Shown: positions 1 through 7,856 of the stretch, piece after piece
Position numbering within the stretch: position 1 is the stretch's first letter
Layout: each line of letters begins with the position of its first letter
Origin: Lactiplantibacillus plajomi
GTDB lineage: Bacteria > Bacillota > Bacilli > Lactobacillales > Lactobacillaceae
Direction of reading: 5' to 3'
Length of the DNA stretch: 64,000 nucleotides
Assembly (NCBI RefSeq): GCF_005405405.1
Contig: NZ_BJDZ01000003.1
Span: 62,001 to 126,000, forward strand
The notes under the pieces: model-generated
The model's input: the letters and a program-made list of their open reading frames with translations, nothing else
The model's database searches: none
What the model was told of the DNA's origin: nothing
Program-made: the position numbers and the translations under genes

Positions 1-967
1 TCCAAAGGGCGGCACTGATACCATATTCCATGTTTTCCGGTGCCGGTGTGTTGTAGTCCCCCATGGTTGCCGAGTCGGTAATTGAGCCGTTCGTGAAGAT
101 CACGGCGGTGTCGTCATCGACTTCAACTTCTTCACTATCCCCCGTCTTAACGTCTTTGACCACTAAGCCGGTTACGGTGATTTCATCTTGCATCGGCGTG
201 TCCTTGAAGCGCCAGTCGGTCACGATCTTATTATCGATAAAGTTGACGTGCTGGCCTTCCAAGTACTTAATCAGCGGTAAAATCATACTTTCAAACTGGT
301 TGTAACGGGTCCGGTTGACCCCAACCAGGTGTTCAATTTGCGTAAATTCATAAATCATCTGGTGCATGTAACGCCGCAATTCTTGAGCCGAGCTTTGCGT
401 TCTGAAAGCAAAGGTCGTTTCCCACATGTACCAGAAGTTCGTGGTGAACATGTGCGGATCGTCCTTGAAGTAGTCGGCAATCGATACGTTATCCAACTTG
501 GTTTCTTCGTCATCCGGCATCATGACCAACTTGCTAAGTAGCGTCCGGTCCTTATTGTTCAGGCCCAACTTGCCCGCTTCAATAATACCCTTACCCGCTT
601 GCATTAACCGTGCGATATCGTAGGTCCGGTGCTTCGAATCGAAGTCGCGGGTGTCCTCAGCGGCCGTCATCCCCGGTTCGGTAACCGATGGGATCCGGTC
701 CAATAAGTCCATCACGTCAACGTAAGTCCGGTAGTTCAGCATCCGCCCACCACGGGCAACGTACCCGGTCGTGTTTTCCATCGGGTGATTCTGGTTCCAA
801 TATTCACTGGTAAAATCGGTGGTTGGTCCACCATCGTTTGCACCGTGCATATCCACACCGTAGAACGTGATGTCCTTACCATCCCAGTGGCCATCTTGAA
901 TCAAATATACAGCGGAAGCCATGTTTGCAAGCCCCGCACCAATCATAATTGCTTTACTTTTAACCAT
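1..967 (-). CDS. ohyA: Oleate hydratase (MCRA family), C-terminus beyond the window
   Basis: FAD-dependent hydratase that adds water to the cis-9 double bond of oleate or linoleate to give 10-hydroxy fatty acids. About 322 N-terminal residues are present; the family is usually 560-590, so the gene runs off the left edge. Visible features are the N-terminal Rossmann motif IGAGLANMASAVYLIQDG, the family string GVDMHGANDGG, and a stretch with GGRMLNYRTYVDLMDLL. The ATG at 967 follows a GGGGG ribosome site. A consensus-like promoter and a cre-like site lie upstream. It is monocistronic as far as can be seen. The family assignment is firm; substrate preference is not visible. Confidence 0.93.
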   Translation of the reverse strand, partial: MVKSKAIMIGAGLANMASAVYLIQDGHWDGKDITFYGVDMHGANDGGPTTDFTSEYWNQNHPMENTTGYVARGGRMLNYRTYVDVMDLLDRIPSVTEPGMTAAEDTRDFDSKHRTYDIARLMQAGKGIIEAGKLGLNNKDRTLLSKLVMMPDDEETKLDNVSIADYFKDDPHMFTTNFWYMWETTFAFRTQSSAQELRRYMHQMIYEFTQIEHLVGVNRTRYNQFESMILPLIKYLEGQHVNFIDNKIVTDWRFKDTPMQDEITVTGLVVKDVKTGDSEEVEVDDDTAVIFTNGSITDSATMGDYNTPAPENMEYGISAALW

Positions 968-1000
968 AATAACGCCCCCAAAATGAAATTTTTAGGTATT

Positions 1001-1047
1001 TGTTAACGCTTATAGGTACATTATACAACTTGGATAGTGATTGTCTA
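1001..1047 (-). promoter_or_regulatory. ohyA promoter with cre-like site
   Basis: On the minus strand TAGACA (1042-1047) and TATAAT (1020-1025) are 16 bases apart. A cre-like sequence, TGTTAACGCTTATA on the plus strand (1001-1014), lies just downstream of the -10 and could allow CcpA repression; it differs from consensus at two or three positions. The rest of the 334-base gap to the next gene (968-1301) is AT-rich and holds no ORF I can support. Confidence 0.5.
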
Positions 1048-1301
1048 GTTTGAGCCGAAAAAAATTCATTTTTTTCATTAAGCTACCGATAAATCGCCTT
1101 AAGATCCTTGTTATACCAGCGTTTAGCGATTTTAAAAATTAAGATTTTCCAATTGGCGTTTTACTAATTGTTAAATTATTTCTATTTAATATTACAAAAT
1201 AATATAATTTATCTATGATTTTTGCGACCTTTTCTCCTGTTACTGGGCGCGTGCATGCCTTACCATGGAAGTTGATTAGCAATATAGGGGGAATTTTTTG
1301 A

Positions 1302-1982
1302 ATGCGACCAACTAATGCGCATAACTCACTACCCGCACGAATTGCCGCGCTGGTGTTCAGCTTACTACTTAACGCGCTCGGCAACGCCCTGTGCGTGACC
1401 GCCAACGTCGGCAGCGGGATGTGGACCGCGGCCGCCGTGAACCTACACGCCGCCATCGGTCTGGACGTCGGCTTACTACTCTTTATCGTGGGTCTGATCA
1501 ACGCCCTAACCAATCAACTGTTAATCCGCCGGGTTGATTTACCACGCTTCGGCGGCGAACTGATTTTTGTGCTGTGTTTCAGTTACCTGATCGACGTCTT
1601 CATCGCCGGCCTCACCTGGCTCGGCTTACCGCACTTACCCTGGTTAATTCGGGCGCTACTATCGATTGTTGGTGTCTCAACTTTCTGCGTCGCAATTTCA
1701 ATTTATCAACGGGCTAACATTTTCATGCACCCCAATGATGATACGACCAACATCCTGCGCTTCATGTACTTGAAGGGTAACGCCACCGCCTCACAACTAA
1801 TTGACTTCGTACCACCGATTTTAATTATGACGGTCACCTTCTTTATCACGCACCAAGTCCAAGCGGTCAACATCGGTACCATTTACTCACTATTCATGAA
1901 CGGTGTGCTGATCAGCACCGCCGACCGGCTCGTTTTCCCACGGCTCGTGCATAACTTCAAATTGAATCACTACCCGTCATAA
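1302..1982 (+). CDS. YczE/YitT-type integral membrane protein
   Basis: A 226-residue polytopic membrane protein of unknown function. Five to six hydrophobic segments are visible, roughly at residues 10-30, 48-68, 82-103, 110-135, 168-188 and 190-208. The N-terminal pattern with GNALCVTANVGSGMWTAAAVNL is typical of the YczE/YyaS family (small-residue-rich first helices, then a motif around DD-T-N before the last helices). The ATG follows an AGGGGGAA ribosome site. It is monocistronic and convergent with the next gene, sharing a hairpin terminator. No substrate can be inferred; family assignment is by pattern only. Confidence 0.75.
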   Translation: MRPTNAHNSLPARIAALVFSLLLNALGNALCVTANVGSGMWTAAAVNLHAAIGLDVGLLLFIVGLINALTNQLLIRRVDLPRFGGELIFVLCFSYLIDVFIAGLTWLGLPHLPWLIRALLSIVGVSTFCVAISIYQRANIFMHPNDDTTNILRFMYLKGNATASQLIDFVPPILIMTVTFFITHQVQAVNIGTIYSLFMNGVLISTADRLVFPRLVHNFKLNHYPS

Positions 1983-1986
1983 AACA

Positions 1987-2028
1987 AAAACTGGGAACCA
2001 GCGCTAATCAACACTGATTCCCAGTTTT
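1987..2028. terminator. Bidirectional intrinsic terminator
   Basis: Inverted repeat of AAAACTGGGAA and TTCCCAGTTTT around an AT-rich loop, with A-rich and T-rich flanks on both sides. It lies between convergent genes. Confidence 0.8.
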
Positions 2029-2061
2029 ATTTTATACCTATTTTTGACCAAGCGTTCAAAA

Positions 2062-2517
2062 TTAACGGATTGTACCGGTATATTGGAACGCGTCACTGGT
2101 CGGATCCTGCAAAAAGGCCTCTAAATCAGCCATATTTTCGATAACCGCCTTACCAGATTTCGCCAACATCACGTTAAAGGTGCCCTCCGCTAAGGCTTCG
2201 CCATAATAAGCGACCGGAATGTTGAGCCCGTAAGCCGTCCCGGTTTCCCAAATCGTGCCAGTATCAAAACCATCAACGACCGCCACAACAAGTTGTGCCC
2301 GCTTCAAATGATCGACGTTATCCACAAAAACCGCGTTACGATCGGCTTCCGTTGCGTCCGGCGTCAAATCGATTCCATCTAAACGGGGACTATAATAACT
2401 GATTTTAAGCTCGTTCATCAATTGTTCGATTTTGGCCAACCGTTCCGGCTGCCCGTCCGTAAACCAGGGTCCCGCTAAATAAACACTCGGGGTCGTACTT
2501 TCAATTCTTGAAGCCAC
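2062..2517 (-). CDS. ntd: Nucleoside 2-deoxyribosyltransferase
   Basis: About 151 residues. It transfers 2-deoxyribose between nucleobases (purine/pyrimidine salvage, cytosol). Seen: YLAGPWFTDGQ at the N-terminus, the DN-xx-L acidic region, and D-G-FDTGTIWETGTAYGLN, in which the E of ETG matches the catalytic glutamate of the family (GxxxEhG context). The most upstream in-frame start (GTG, 2535) would sit on the AAAGGAATT ribosome site itself, so I chose the GTG at 2517, eight bases downstream of it. It is monocistronic and convergent with the YczE-type gene. Confidence 0.85.
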   Translation of the reverse strand: MASRIESTTPSVYLAGPWFTDGQPERLAKIEQLMNELKISYYSPRLDGIDLTPDATEADRNAVFVDNVDHLKRAQLVVAVVDGFDTGTIWETGTAYGLNIPVAYYGEALAEGTFNVMLAKSGKAVIENMADLEAFLQDPTSDAFQYTGTIR

Positions 2518-2591
2518 GTTATCAATTCCTTTCACCCTTAAGTTGGTTTATTTTAACGGTTAATCGTTCCTAACACAAGTTGACAACAAAA

Positions 2592-2620
2592 AACCACACT
2601 AGTAACTGACCAGTGCGGTT
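2592..2620 (-). terminator. Intrinsic terminator after aldo/keto reductase
   Basis: A nine-base stem (AACCGCACT/AGTGTGGTT on the minus strand) follows the reductase stop codon and is trailed by a T-rich tract. Confidence 0.65.
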
Positions 2621-2628
2621 AAAACTAT

Positions 2629-3501
2629 TTACTTGGTACTAAGTTGGCTGAGCCCGTTAAAGTCGGCAGTTGACAGGTCAACGTTCGCCGCCGCCACGTT
2701 ATCGGCTAAGTGTTCCACGGAACTCGTTCCGGGAATCGGAATAATGTTTTCCGAACGCTTCAATAACCATGCCAAGGCAATTTGAGCTGGACTGACGTGA
2801 TACTTTTGCGCCATCGTGCTTAAGACGCTCCCTGGTTGCGCCAATTTACCGGTTGCCAGTGGGAACCACGGTAAGAAGGCCATCCCCTGTTCAGCTGCGT
2901 AATCGACGACGTCATCGTCTTGGTGATTGGCAACGTTATAGAGGTTTTCAACGGCGTCGATTTTCGCAACCTTCTGGGCTGCTTTAATTTGATCGACCGT
3001 CACTTGACTTAGACCGATATGCTTGATCTTACCCTCATCTTGTAACTGCTTCAATTCACCGACTTGGTCTTCAATTGAAAAGTGCGAATCGATCCGGTGC
3101 AAAAAGACGAGGTCTTCGTGATCAAGTCCCAAAGTCATCATCGAAACTTCGACCTGTTGCCGTAAGTAGTTGGGCTCACCGTGGGGCGTCCAAATATTGG
3201 GTCCTTGCCGGGTTTGCCCCACCTTATCCGAAATGAATACCTGGTCCCGATTTTGCGCACCCTTGAGACCGGCAGCTAGGTAGCGGTCCGCGTACCACGG
3301 TCCGTACGAATCAGCAGTATCAAAGAAGTTAACCCCGTAGGCTAAGGCCCGTTGAATCACTTTGATGCCGTTGTCCGGATCGGCATACGGCCCCCACGTT
3401 CCGGGTCCGGTCAACTGCATTACGCCGTAGCCCAACCGGTTAACTTTAAATTGATCATCAAACTGATACGTGCCTGCGTTCGCCGCATTAATCGTTGTCA
3501 T
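2629..3501 (-). CDS. Aldo/keto reductase
   Basis: 290-residue NADPH-dependent oxidoreductase with a TIM barrel. Catalytic-tetrad positions are recognisable: D and Y in FFDTADSYGPWYAD, K in FISDKVG and H in LVFLHRID. The cofactor motif IPIPGTSS lies near the C-terminus. It most resembles AKRs of the oxidoreductase/YqkF-IolS type that reduce aldehydes or keto compounds; substrate unknown. The ATG at 3501 is preceded by AGGAG; the longer in-frame start at 3537 has none. It is monocistronic with its own terminator. Confidence 0.9.
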   Translation of the reverse strand: MTTINAANAGTYQFDDQFKVNRLGYGVMQLTGPGTWGPYADPDNGIKVIQRALAYGVNFFDTADSYGPWYADRYLAAGLKGAQNRDQVFISDKVGQTRQGPNIWTPHGEPNYLRQQVEVSMMTLGLDHEDLVFLHRIDSHFSIEDQVGELKQLQDEGKIKHIGLSQVTVDQIKAAQKVAKIDAVENLYNVANHQDDDVVDYAAEQGMAFLPWFPLATGKLAQPGSVLSTMAQKYHVSPAQIALAWLLKRSENIIPIPGTSSVEHLADNVAAANVDLSTADFNGLSQLSTK

Positions 3502-3585
3502 CCAATCGCTCCTATCAAAATTAATACTGTCCTTCAATTAATCGCCCTTAGTTTACCCCCAGCAACCGGTAGCTGGTCAAACATT

Positions 3586-3702
3586 TTACCCGCGTGATTT
3601 AAACTTCCATTGACGTGTTCGCCGGGATGGCCGTGTCGTGGTTGGATCACCGACTAACGTTAATATGCCTAACGCAATGGCAATCACAATTAAAATTTCC
3701 AT
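3586..3702 (-). CDS. Putative 38-residue membrane peptide
   Basis: Short ORF starting MEILIVIAIALGILTLVGD and ending in a basic tail with RPSRR and KFKSRG. Residues 2-17 form one hydrophobic helix; the tail is strongly positive, so an N-out/C-in single-span topology fits. The ATG at 3702 follows AAGGGGCG at good spacing. It resembles small membrane peptides of unknown role, including some type I toxin-like or regulatory peptides, but no antisense RNA is evident. Real expression is not proven. Confidence 0.45.
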   Translation of the reverse strand: MEILIVIAIALGILTLVGDPTTTRPSRRTRQWKFKSRG

Positions 3703-3793
3703 TTTAAACGCCCCTTTTATTTTTTCATGGCGTTAGTTTACCGGCTTCGTGTAACTGGAAGGCAACTCGTTTGTCCGCAATTTTTGGCAATTT

Positions 3794-3840
3794 AAAAAGG
3801 GGGCTAAAGCCGATTACTATCAGCTTTAGCACCCCTTTTT
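3794..3840 (-). terminator. Intrinsic terminator after MFS gene
   Basis: Long hairpin AAAAAGGGGGCTAAAGC / GCTTTAGCACCCCTTTTT with a 12-base loop. It ends 10 bases from the stop of the efflux gene on the minus strand. Confidence 0.85.
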
Positions 3841-3849
3841 AAATCAACC

Positions 3850-5082
3850 TTATTCAACCGTTTGCATATTTTTATGCCAAATCGTCGGTACCAACCACAA
3901 GATCAACCCTAAGTTCAGCAATAATAAGACCGCCGTCATGATGAAGACCGCGTTATAGTCAAACCAACCGGCGACGATCCCACCAAGTAACGCCCCCAGC
4001 ATGTTTCCAATCGCTTGAAACGATTGATTATAACTAAAGACCGTTGACGTTAAATGGGCCGGCGTGTTTTTCGTTAAGACGGTTTGGATTTCCGGGTACA
4101 GCGCCCCGTCAGAAATACCGATTGCGAACCGTAACAGTCCTAACACGATAACACTCGAGATCAACCCCTGAGGGAAGTACATAATGACGGCAAAAATATA
4201 GCCAAACACGAGCACCCGCCCAGAACCGTGGTTGTCGCCGTAGCGGCCCAGCCGTGGTGCGGCGATAATGTTAGAAATTCCTGGTAACGCGGCAATGATC
4301 CCCGCGACCACCGTAATCGGGCCCCGATAATTCATCAACTCCCGCACGTACAAGCTAATAATCGGCGCGATTGAGGCGTTCCCAAACTGAACGATTGCCG
4401 TCGAACATAACATCACAATAATTAAAGTGGGGTTCTTGAAGGCCGCTAACGGGTTCCGACTAGCCCCCGGTTCACGGTGGTGTTCCACCGGCTTAAAGTG
4501 TTCTTCCACGAAAAACAGGCTCAGTAAGAAAGCCACGAATAACAAGCCGGCGGTAATAAAGAACGTGTTTCGGATTGAAAAAACTTGGGCGAGGAAGCCA
4601 CCGACTACCGGGCCAAAGAGTTGACCGCTGACCGCCCCAGTAATCAGGGTGCTCAGCGCCCGGCCACTGTACTTTCGCGGCGTTTGCGAGGCAACCAGCG
4701 CCTGCGCGTTCGAAATAAAGCCAGCAAAGACCCCCTGAATGGCTCGGAGTGCGACTAATTGCCAAACACTCGTCACAAAGCCCATTAAGCCCATGGCGAT
4801 GCCCATGCCTAAAGAAGCGCGCAGTAACATAATTTTGCGGCCCTTACGATCGGCAAGGATTCCCCAGAGTGGTGCGGAGATGGCAGAAATTGCGTAATCC
4901 GCCGCGAAGGCTAACCCACTATAAAAAGTGACCTGCGCCTTCGTAAAATCACCTAGCTGGCTAACAAACAGGGACAAAAACGGCATAATTTCACTAAACG
5001 CCATTCCCGCAACGAAGGTACAGAACCACAGGACGTTTAAGTTTCGGCGCCACGGTCCCCGGGCGCGTTCTGCGTCATCCAC
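3850..5082 (-). CDS. MFS multidrug efflux transporter (MdtG/PmrA-like)
   Basis: 410-residue, 12-helix major facilitator. It tracks E. coli MdtG along its length: WFCTFVAGMAFSEIMPFLSLFV at the start, the loop 2-3 motif GILADRKGRKIMLLRASLGMGI, SGRALSTLITGAVSG and TVFSYNQSFQAIGNMLGALLGG. It probably exports hydrophobic compounds or drugs in exchange for protons. The start is GTG at 5082, eight bases after GGAG; a nearby ATG is out of frame. Two Noc-type palindromes occupy the gap upstream. Confidence 0.88.
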   Translation of the reverse strand: MDDAERARGPWRRNLNVLWFCTFVAGMAFSEIMPFLSLFVSQLGDFTKAQVTFYSGLAFAADYAISAISAPLWGILADRKGRKIMLLRASLGMGIAMGLMGFVTSVWQLVALRAIQGVFAGFISNAQALVASQTPRKYSGRALSTLITGAVSGQLFGPVVGGFLAQVFSIRNTFFITAGLLFVAFLLSLFFVEEHFKPVEHHREPGASRNPLAAFKNPTLIIVMLCSTAIVQFGNASIAPIISLYVRELMNYRGPITVVAGIIAALPGISNIIAAPRLGRYGDNHGSGRVLVFGYIFAVIMYFPQGLISSVIVLGLLRFAIGISDGALYPEIQTVLTKNTPAHLTSTVFSYNQSFQAIGNMLGALLGGIVAGWFDYNAVFIMTAVLLLLNLGLILWLVPTIWHKNMQTVE

Positions 5083-5182
5083 ATACTCATCTCCGCTTCT
5101 AAAAATGATTCCTTTATTTAAAAAGTATTCTCCATTCGTTAGCTTATCATATTTTAGCGCAAAAAAGCGGGGGACCCGCCGG

Positions 5183-5200
5183 TTATTTCCCGGGAAATAA
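5183..5200. promoter_or_regulatory. Noc-binding-type palindrome (NBS 1)
   Basis: Perfect palindrome TTATTTCCCGGGAAATAA. Its core equals the Noc-binding sequence known in Bacillus subtilis (ATTTCCCGGGAAAT). It is intergenic, 41 bases from a second copy. Function here is inferred from the exact match. Confidence 0.7.
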
Positions 5201-5239
5201 CTCAGTTGGGTCGACTATAAAGTCGTAAATCAGCTCACA

Positions 5240-5255
5240 TATTTCCCGGGAAATA
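5240..5255. promoter_or_regulatory. Noc-binding-type palindrome (NBS 2)
   Basis: Perfect 16-base palindrome TATTTCCCGGGAAATA, ending four bases before the stop codon of the GH1 gene. It pairs with the copy at 5183-5200. Confidence 0.7.
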
Positions 5256-5259
5256 CGTG

Positions 5260-6594
5260 TTAAACCACACCATTCGTTGCCACGATTTGACGGTACCAGG
5301 CCACACTGCGCGCGATGTTAGCTTGAAAATCAGCGTTATCCGGCACCTGGTCCGTCAGCTCGGCCGGTAAGTGATTTAAGCCGTCCCACGGCAAGTAGCT
5401 CAAAACGTCGACGCCTTCATCCACGGCCGCCCGCACAGCCGCGATGTGCGCCTTTAAGTAGGCAATTCTGGCTAACGGCGTCTGCTTCAATAACCGGTTA
5501 GCCGCCACCCCGTTTTCCGTCACCATCAACGGCACCCCGTAACGGCCGTACACGGCGTTTAAGTAAATTTGTAAGCCTAGTGGATCATTATGTTCGTCCG
5601 CCGTACGTTGTGCTTCACGACCACTTAATTCAGACGTCAGCTGCATGTGTAGACCGTCATAACTGATCATCATAAAGTCCACCCGTCCGGCCCGTAACGT
5701 TTGGGCGTCTTCGGGGGCCGTGTGAATGTGTAACTGGTGGCGCTCAAAATAGTGGTCAGCAAAGTACGGATAGGCCCCACGTAACAGGACGTCACCACAT
5801 AACCAGTTATTCAGCGCCGTCGCCCATTGGTGTTGGCGCACGTCTTCGGATTTAGCCGTCGCCACGTAATTCAGCCGGCCGGCTAACATGCCACCGACTT
5901 CATTGTCCGCATCGATTCGGTGGGCCAGCTGCGTGACCCGGGCACTCGCAACCAATTGATGGTGCAACGCCTGAAAACAGTCCTGCCGCTGGGTGGCCGT
6001 TTTGAGCGGATTAGCAATCGGTTGACCATCCTTTAACGGGAGCCCGACGCCCGGAAATTCTCCGGCTAGCATTACCAAGTTATTAATTTCGTTAAATGGA
6101 ATCCAATAATGAACCAAGTCTTTAAAAGTCAAAAACAGCGTCCGGCAATAGTGGACGTAACTATCAATCACTTGCCGGTGTAACCAACCGCCGTAAGCCT
6201 GCATCAGGTGTTCTGGAACCCGGTAATCCGCCAACGTCACGATTGGCTCGACTCCCGCAGCCTGGCACTGTTCAAATATTTGCCGGTAATAATTCAATCC
6301 CGCCTGATTCGGCGTTTCGTCGTCCCCGTTCGGAAAGATCCGCTCCCACGCAATCGGGATGCGGTAGGTGTGGTAACCCATCTGTTGCAACTTTTTAATG
6401 GTCAGCGACCAATCAACGGTCACGGTCGTCGCAGTTGGGGCATCCATCAATTGAAGTTCGGCACCGCGCCAACCACGCGTCACCGGTTCAGTCACCAGAC
6501 GCTGCGCAAAAGCCGCCTTAGATGCGTTGACGTTTGCCGCGCTCCCCGTCATCATACCGCCCCATAAAAAGCCCTTTGGAAATGTTTTATCCAT
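5260..6594 (-). CDS. Divergent GH1 glycosidase-like protein
   Basis: 444 residues, shorter than the usual 470-480 of bacterial 6-phospho-beta-glucosidases. The fold is clear: PKGFLWGG start, YRIPIAWERIFPNGDD, and both catalytic glutamates (E169 in PFNEIN, E360 in VTENG). Several substrate residues are missing. The QxEGA motif after FLWGG is replaced by SAANVNAS. The conserved His of TLxHxxxP is absent (TLADYRVP). The C-terminal SxxxxxxKxRYGF segment that binds the 6-phosphate is not visible. It may act on an unusual substrate or be losing activity. ATG follows AAGGTGA. A cre-like site lies upstream, consistent with CcpA control. Confidence 0.8.
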   Translation of the reverse strand: MDKTFPKGFLWGGMMTGSAANVNASKAAFAQRLVTEPVTRGWRGAELQLMDAPTATTVTVDWSLTIKKLQQMGYHTYRIPIAWERIFPNGDDETPNQAGLNYYRQIFEQCQAAGVEPIVTLADYRVPEHLMQAYGGWLHRQVIDSYVHYCRTLFLTFKDLVHYWIPFNEINNLVMLAGEFPGVGLPLKDGQPIANPLKTATQRQDCFQALHHQLVASARVTQLAHRIDADNEVGGMLAGRLNYVATAKSEDVRQHQWATALNNWLCGDVLLRGAYPYFADHYFERHQLHIHTAPEDAQTLRAGRVDFMMISYDGLHMQLTSELSGREAQRTADEHNDPLGLQIYLNAVYGRYGVPLMVTENGVAANRLLKQTPLARIAYLKAHIAAVRAAVDEGVDVLSYLPWDGLNHLPAELTDQVPDNADFQANIARSVAWYRQIVATNGVV

Positions 6595-6627
6595 TTAATT
6601 TCACCTTTTTCTATCCATCACGGATTA

Positions 6628-6641
6628 TGTATGCGCTTACA
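6628..6641. promoter_or_regulatory. cre-like (CcpA) site upstream of GH1 gene
   Basis: TGTATGCGCTTACA differs from the ideal palindrome TGTAAGCGCTTACA at one base. It lies about 35 bases upstream of the GH1 start codon, where binding would block transcription. Confidence 0.6.
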
Positions 6642-6699
6642 AACAACTATACTGATTTTTCCAGCAGGGTGCAACCGCCAGCAAATAGAAATACGGCCT

Positions 6700-6737
6700 A
6701 AAAAAGGCCGCCCCAGGGAGACTCTCCCTAGAGGCGA
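6700..6737 (-). terminator. Intrinsic terminator after hsp20
   Basis: On the minus strand a GC-rich hairpin centred on AGGGAGA/TCTCCCT with CGCC/GGCG at its base is followed by a T-rich tract. Confidence 0.65.
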
Positions 6738-6770
6738 CCAATTAATCACTAAACCGTGACCCTGTAAATC

Positions 6771-7193
6771 CTACTGAATATCGATATGACCGGCATTAGT
6801 TGTTGGTGCGGTCTTTGGTAACGTGATCGTCAAAACGCCATCCGTTTGGGCCGCGCTGATTTTATCAACCGCGACGTTTGGCAGTGCGTATTGCCGCTGT
6901 AACGTGCCCGCGCGCCGTTCGTTCATCACAACGTTTTGATCCTTATCTTCATGGTCAACGAAACTCTGCTTCTGGACGCGGATTGACAGCACGTTATCAC
7001 GATAGTCTAACTTAACGTCCTTCTTATCAATTCCCGGTACGTCAACCTTAACTTGGTACTGGTCATCGGTTTCACTAATATCGGTCTTCAAGGCCTGATC
7101 TAAACCTTCAAACGGTGCCCAAAACGATTGTGCCATCCGTTCAAACGGATCCAACATATCAAAGTTATTCCGATTCATCAATGCATTAGCCAT
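6771..7193 (-). CDS. hsp20: Small heat-shock protein (Hsp20/alpha-crystallin)
   Basis: 140-residue ATP-independent holdase. A variable N-terminus (MANALMNRNNFDMLDPFERM) is followed by the alpha-crystallin domain at about residues 36-130, with VKVDVPGIDKKDVKLDY and the closing signature GVLTITLPK. ATG follows GAAAGGGG. Upstream are a perfect CIRCE operator and a CtsR-like heptad repeat, so both HrcA and CtsR probably repress it. The gene is monocistronic. It corresponds in size to the Hsp18-19 proteins of L. plantarum; which paralogue it is cannot be told. Confidence 0.95.
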   Translation of the reverse strand: MANALMNRNNFDMLDPFERMAQSFWAPFEGLDQALKTDISETDDQYQVKVDVPGIDKKDVKLDYRDNVLSIRVQKQSFVDHEDKDQNVVMNERRAGTLQRQYALPNVAVDKISAAQTDGVLTITLPKTAPTTNAGHIDIQ

Positions 7194-7253
7194 ACTAACA
7201 GACCCCTTTCAATGATGTTTTGGCTAGTTGTCCGGGTCAGTGGTCATCATTTC

Positions 7254-7270
7254 TTTGACCTTTCCTGACC
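7254..7270 (-). promoter_or_regulatory. CtsR-like box of hsp20
   Basis: TTTGACC-TTT-CCTGACC on the plus strand, i.e. two GGTCA-type heptads separated by three bases, matching the CtsR operator with two mismatches in one half. It lies between the predicted -10 (TAACAT, 7281-7286 on the minus strand; -35 TTGCAA, 7303-7308) and the gene. Confidence 0.6.
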
Positions 7271-7312
7271 TTCATCTACTATGTTATCAGCTTTAGCATA
7301 AGTTGCAAGAAA

Positions 7313-7339
7313 TTAGCACTCTAAGTGTTAGAGTGCTAA
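7313..7339. promoter_or_regulatory. CIRCE element (HrcA operator)
   Basis: TTAGCACTC, nine-base spacer, GAGTGCTAA: a perfect CIRCE inverted repeat, immediately upstream of the predicted hsp20 -35. It also lies about 100 bases upstream of the divergent PspC gene, so it could affect both. Confidence 0.95.
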
Positions 7340-7356
7340 ATAATTCTTAATAATTT

Positions 7357-7386
7357 GTAAACACCCGCTTATTGGTGGCTGTTTAC
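7357..7386. promoter_or_regulatory. Inverted repeat in front of PspC gene
   Basis: GTAAACACC and GGTGGCTGTTTAC form an imperfect inverted repeat with seven perfect outer pairs. It sits just upstream of a TATATTATA-type -10 region for the PspC-domain gene. It could be an operator; no known regulator is matched. Confidence 0.35.
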
Positions 7387-7437
7387 GATTAAACCTGTTA
7401 TATTATAGGCAGTCAAAAAAGGTAGGTAATTTAACAA

Positions 7438-7632
7438 ATGAAAATTAATCTTCACCGTTCCGCACATGATTGCGTCATCGCCGGCGTCATCGGCGGTATC
7501 GCTGAACATTTAGAATGGAATAGTAACGTTACCCGAATCCTATTTATCATCCTTGCACTGACCCCGTTTTTCCCGGGAATCATCGCTTATTTAGTTTTAT
7601 GGTTATTAATGAAGGATCCGGTCAACGATTAA
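7438..7632 (+). CDS. PspC-domain membrane protein
   Basis: 64 residues, the minimal PspC domain: a basic start (MKINLHRSAHDCVIAGVIGGIAEHL) with an amphipathic GV-GGIAE helix, then a hydrophobic helix at about residues 34-57 rich in I, L and F. PspC proteins sit in the membrane and take part in envelope-stress responses; in Firmicutes they are often encoded beside LiaFSR-type genes, which are absent here. The proximity to CIRCE/CtsR sites may link it to heat or envelope stress. A terminator follows. Confidence 0.88.
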   Translation: MKINLHRSAHDCVIAGVIGGIAEHLEWNSNVTRILFIILALTPFFPGIIAYLVLWLLMKDPVND

Positions 7633-7638
7633 CGTTTA

Positions 7639-7677
7639 ACGAGCGTGCGATTGCTAAGACCGTACGCTCGTAATTTT
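7639..7677 (+). terminator. Intrinsic terminator after PspC gene
   Basis: ACGAGCGT/ACGCTCGT stem with GCG/CGT inner bases, followed by AATTTTTGTT. Confidence 0.7.
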
Positions 7678-7856
7678 TGTTACCGAAATGTTAACGTTTT
7701 GATGCCCACGCGACCTCACAATCGTATATAATTATTTTAATAGAGAACTCATTTTGAAGGGATGTGGCAAAATTGGCCTACTTAACGCGCAACAAGCGCC
7801 GTGATTTTACAGAACCCCATCGATAGAATAATAAAAATTTTTTAGGAGTGGATTGA

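Noticed and set aside
1139-1513. 124-residue minus-strand ORF
   Set aside because: Overlaps the better-supported YczE-type gene antisense and has low-complexity composition with no ribosome site.
2318-2326. TTATCCACA, a perfect DnaA box
   Set aside because: Single nine-base match inside coding sequence with no companions; expected by chance in 64 kb, so not an origin.
7568-7583. TTCCCGGGAA core resembling a Noc site
   Set aside because: It lies inside the PspC coding region and misses three of 16 positions; the intergenic copies are perfect.
7773-7826. Possible 17-codon TTG-started leader peptide ahead of the ATPase pseudogene
   Set aside because: TTG start, loose spacing from GAAGGGA and very short; not enough to call a gene.
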